7,682 nucleotides of DNA from Pseudomonadota bacterium (lineage in GTDB: Bacteria > Desulfobacterota > Desulfovibrionia > Desulfovibrionales > Desulfovibrionaceae). The DNA lies in assembly GCA_023453335.1 (NCBI GenBank), contig JAEXTU010000046.1:1-7682 (forward strand), written 5' to 3'. A model generated the notes under the pieces. The model saw only the letters and a list, made by a program, of their open reading frames with translations. It was not told the origin of the DNA and did not search any database. Shown here one piece after another: positions 5,255-7,682 of this stretch (within the stretch, counting starts at the first letter, position 1; the number at the start of each line of letters is the position of its first letter). Position numbers and translations under genes: made by a program.

Positions 5255-6280
5255 CTAGTAGGCCTCGTCGTAGTCCAGGTCGGCCTGGGTGATCTTGTGG
5301 CTGAAGGTCTTGTAGACCCAGGCCTGGTAGGCGATGACGATGGGCACGAAGATGAGGGCCACGGTGAGCATGATCTTGAGGGTGAGCGGGCTGGAGGCGG
5401 AGTTCATGATGGTCATGCTCCAGCCCGGGTTGAGGGACGAGGGCAGGAGCGCCGGGTAGAGGCCGATGACCCCGAAGAAGGCCACGCCCACGATGGTCAG
5501 GGCCGAGAAGGCGAAGGCCCGCCACATGCGGCCCGCGCCGGTGGCCGGCCGCACCAGCACCAGCCCGGCCACCGCGGCCAGGGGCACCACGAAGAGCACC
5601 GGGCTCTTCAGGTAGTTGGCGTAGAGCTGGGTGGTGAAGGCGGTCCAGACCAGGAAGAGCACGGCCACGATGACCAGGGCCGGCCAGACCTTGACCGCCA
5701 GGGAGCGGGCGCGCTCGGAAAGCTCGCCCCCGGACTTGATGGCCAGCCAGATGGCCCCGTGGTGGATGAAGAGCAGGACGAAGAGCACGCCGCCGGCCAG
5801 GCCGTAGGGGTTGAGCAGGGTGAACAGGTTGCCCTGGTACACCCCGGCCTGGTCAAAGGGGATGCCCTGGAAGATGTTGGCGAAGGCCACGCCCAGGAGC
5901 AGGGCGGGCAAAAACGAGCCCAGGAAGTGGACCTTGTCCCACAGGGAGCGCCAGGCCGGGCTGTCCACCTTGCTGCGGAACTCGAAGGAAATCCCGCGCA
6001 GGATGAGGGCGAAGAGGAGCAGGAAGAGCGCGGAGTACAGGGAGCTGAACATCACCGCGTAGGTGCCGGGGAAGGCGGCAAAGGTCACGCCGCCCGCGGT
6101 GAGCAGCCAGACCTCGTTGCCGTCCCAGAAGGGACCGGCGGCGTTGAAGGTAATGCGGCGTTCGGTCTCGGTCTTGGCAATGAAGGGCGCGATGGTGCCC
6201 ATGCCCAGGTCGAAGCCGTCCAGGGTGAAGTACACGGCCCACAGCACGCCCCAGAGCATGAACCAGATGGTCTCCAACAT
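5255..6280 (-). CDS. cydB: Cytochrome bd quinol oxidase subunit II
   Basis: Subunit II of cytochrome bd, the membrane partner of CydA needed for stable heme binding. The product is 341 residues from the chosen ATG. Conserved features: DGFD at 21-24 (Asp24 matches E. coli D29), WDGNEVW at 52-58 (Trp52 matches W57), Arg95 (R100), Asp115 (D120), LLNPYG at 155-160, and a C-terminal pattern like E. coli CydB (SSLN, SSPLTLKIM, then ITQADL near the end). About eight hydrophobic helices are visible. A longer reading from a GTG at 6289 is possible, but the GAGGTG Shine-Dalgarno at 6287-6292 sits 6 nt before the ATG at 6280 and overlaps that GTG, so the ATG is preferred. A strong intrinsic terminator begins 7 nt after the stop, closing the cydAB unit. 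No small cydX-like gene follows in the operon. Confidence 0.96.
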   Translation of the reverse strand: MLETIWFMLWGVLWAVYFTLDGFDLGMGTIAPFIAKTETERRITFNAAGPFWDGNEVWLLTAGGVTFAAFPGTYAVMFSSLYSALFLLLFALILRGISFEFRSKVDSPAWRSLWDKVHFLGSFLPALLLGVAFANIFQGIPFDQAGVYQGNLFTLLNPYGLAGGVLFVLLFIHHGAIWLAIKSGGELSERARSLAVKVWPALVIVAVLFLVWTAFTTQLYANYLKSPVLFVVPLAAVAGLVLVRPATGAGRMWRAFAFSALTIVGVAFFGVIGLYPALLPSSLNPGWSMTIMNSASSPLTLKIMLTVALIFVPIVIAYQAWVYKTFSHKITQADLDYDEAY

Positions 6281-6286
6281 GGCTGT

Positions 6287-6292
6287 CACCTC
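6287..6292 (-). promoter_or_regulatory. Ribosome binding site fixing the cydB start
   Basis: GAGGTG on the minus strand, 6 nt upstream of the ATG at 6280. It favours this start over the in-frame GTG at 6289, which lacks its own Shine-Dalgarno sequence. Confidence 0.75.
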
Positions 6293-6328
6293 ATGTGCTT
6301 GTCGGGTTGGTCCGTTGGGACGCCTGCC

Positions 6329-7633
6329 CTAGTGCTGCGGGCCCTTGCGGGCGTACTTGAAGAGCAGGAAGATGTCCAAGGCCCCGAGCAGCAGGTAGAG
6401 CAGGACCAGGGCCGCCAGCGAGGTCCCCACCTGGGAGGCGGCCACGGGCGAGACCGCGTCCTTGGTCTTCATGACCCCGTAGACGATCCAGGGCTGCCGG
6501 CCCACCTCGGCCACCACCCAGCCGGCCTGGATGGCCAGGTAGGGCAGCGGGATGGCCCAGAGCAGGGCGCGCAACAGGATGCCCGGGGCCTGCTCGGCCT
6601 TCTTGCGGTACACGAAGGCCAGGAAGGCCAGGGGGATGAACAGGGTGCCCAGGCCCACCATGATGCGGAAGGACCAGAAGGTGATGGCCACCGGAGGCCG
6701 TTCCTCCTTGGGCCAGTCCTTGAGGCCCTTCACCACCGCGCTGGGATTGTTGTAGGCCAGGAAGGAGAGCAGGCCGGGAATGGAGATGGCCTCCACGGCG
6801 TTGCGCTCGCCCGCCTCGTCCGGGAGCACCAGGAGCGGCATGGGGGCGCTGGCCTGGGTCTCCCAGTGGGCCTCCATGGCCGCCAGCTTGAGGGGCTGGA
6901 TCCTGGCCACTTCGTTGCCGTGCAGGTGGCCCTGGCCCACCACCACCAGGGAGGCGATGAGCGCCGTGGTGGCGCCGATGGCGAAGGACTTGGCGAAGAA
7001 GCGGGGGTGGGAATCGCGCAGCAGGTGCCAGGCCGAGACGCCCACCACGAAGAACCCGGCCAGGGCCAGGGCGGCGGACACGGTGTGGATGAACTGCTGC
7101 CAGCCGAAGGGATTGGTGACCACCGCCAGGAAGTCGGTCAGCTCGGCGCGGCCGCCGCGGATCTCGTAACCCACCGGGTTCTGCATCCAGCCGTTGGCCA
7201 GCAGGATCCAGATGGCCGAGAGGTTGGAGGCCCCGGCCACCAGCCAGATGCAGATGGCGTGCAGCTTGGGCGAGAGCTTCTCCCAGCCGAAGACCCACAC
7301 CCCGATGAAGGTGGACTCCAGGAAGAAGGCCGCGGTGGCCTCGATGGCCAACAGCGAGCCGAAGATGTCGCCCACGTAGGCGCTGTAGCGCGACCAGTTG
7401 GTGCCGAACTGGAACTCCAGGGTGATGCCCGTGACCACGCCCAGGGCGAAATTGATGAGGAAGAGCTTGCCCCAGAACTTGGCCATGCGCTTGTAGGTCT
7501 CGTCCCCGGTCGTGACAAAGCGGGTCTCCATGATGGCCACCAGCACCGACAGCCCCAGGGTCAGGGGCACGAAGATGAAGTGGAACATGGTGGCGGCCGC
7601 GAACTGGAGCCGGGACAGGAAAAGCACGTCCAT
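6329..7633 (-). CDS. cydA: Cytochrome bd quinol oxidase subunit I
   Basis: Subunit I of the cytochrome bd terminal oxidase in the cytoplasmic membrane. It oxidises quinol, carries hemes b558, b595 and d, and reduces O2 to water. At 434 residues it is shorter than E. coli CydA (about 522), which fits the short Q-loop subfamily. Visible landmarks, aligned by eye to E. coli: His18 (heme ligand, H19), Glu98 and Glu106 (E99/E107), His183 (H186, b558 ligand), Lys249 and Glu254 in the Q-loop (K252/E257), Arg323 and Met325 in FRIM (R391/M393), and the signature GRQPW at 378-382. About nine hydrophobic helices are apparent. The ATG is preceded by an AAGGGGG Shine-Dalgarno run at about 5 nt spacing. 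It is first in the operon, with cydB 48 nt downstream. Only about 49 bases of upstream sequence are in the window and no clear promoter was seen there. The ligand set is complete, so it is probably functional. Confidence 0.97.
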   Translation of the reverse strand: MDVLFLSRLQFAAATMFHFIFVPLTLGLSVLVAIMETRFVTTGDETYKRMAKFWGKLFLINFALGVVTGITLEFQFGTNWSRYSAYVGDIFGSLLAIEATAAFFLESTFIGVWVFGWEKLSPKLHAICIWLVAGASNLSAIWILLANGWMQNPVGYEIRGGRAELTDFLAVVTNPFGWQQFIHTVSAALALAGFFVVGVSAWHLLRDSHPRFFAKSFAIGATTALIASLVVVGQGHLHGNEVARIQPLKLAAMEAHWETQASAPMPLLVLPDEAGERNAVEAISIPGLLSFLAYNNPSAVVKGLKDWPKEERPPVAITFWSFRIMVGLGTLFIPLAFLAFVYRKKAEQAPGILLRALLWAIPLPYLAIQAGWVVAEVGRQPWIVYGVMKTKDAVSPVAASQVGTSLAALVLLYLLLGALDIFLLFKYARKGPQH

Positions 7634-7682
7634 GCCAACCCCCTTGCAAGATGGTCGAAAGGACCGTTGAGCGGCGCGGCCC

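Noticed and set aside
6291..7649. 452-codon minus-strand frame overlapping cydA
   Set aside because: It is a frame-shifted reading of cydA with a TTG start, and its His/Gly/Pro-rich translation resembles no protein. The cydA frame contains all heme ligands.
1..7682. A defence, mobile or otherwise undescribed system
   Set aside because: Every coding stretch is assigned to a known core-metabolism or membrane family. No direct repeats, integrase, transposase or orphan gene cluster could be seen.

Overview
The window holds nine protein genes, all read from the minus strand, in three apparent transcription units on a GC-rich, densely packed stretch of bacterial chromosome. In transcription order (high to low coordinate) they are: cydA-cydB; gnd-zwf-TVP38-like membrane protein; and atpZ-atpI-atpB-atpE. 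Strong intrinsic terminators follow cydB and atpE. No mobile element, CRISPR array, tRNA/rRNA or phage gene is visible, and no gene-free stretch exceeds about 140 bases.

The organism is probably a GC-rich deltaproteobacterial (Desulfobacterota) sulfate reducer of the Desulfovibrionales. This is inferred from three things: an Fo-only cluster (a and c subunits with the AtpZ/AtpI helpers) that ends at a terminator instead of continuing into the stalk and F1 genes; a c subunit with a signal-peptide-like N-terminus; and a cytochrome bd of the short Q-loop type. The assignment is not proven by the window.

Unit 1 (7633-5255) encodes the two subunits of cytochrome bd quinol oxidase, a high-affinity O2-consuming terminal oxidase. 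Unit 2 (5160-1990) encodes a short-form 6-phosphogluconate dehydrogenase and glucose-6-phosphate dehydrogenase, the two dehydrogenases of the oxidative pentose phosphate pathway. Their coding regions are almost contiguous, and a TVP38/TMEM64 (SNARE_assoc) membrane protein follows 20 nt later. Unit 3 (1851-78) encodes the membrane part of the ATP synthase: assembly/cation helpers AtpZ and AtpI, subunit a, and proteolipid subunit c. Stalk and F1 genes must lie elsewhere.

Together the genes cover respiration (O2 reduction), reductant supply (NADPH or NADH) and ion-driven ATP synthesis. This is core energy metabolism, and I see no undescribed system here. The points most worth a second look are the isolated Fo operon, the partial Na+-site signature and presequence of the c subunit, the hairpin plus A-rich leader before atpE, and the TVP38-like gene attached to the pentose phosphate operon.
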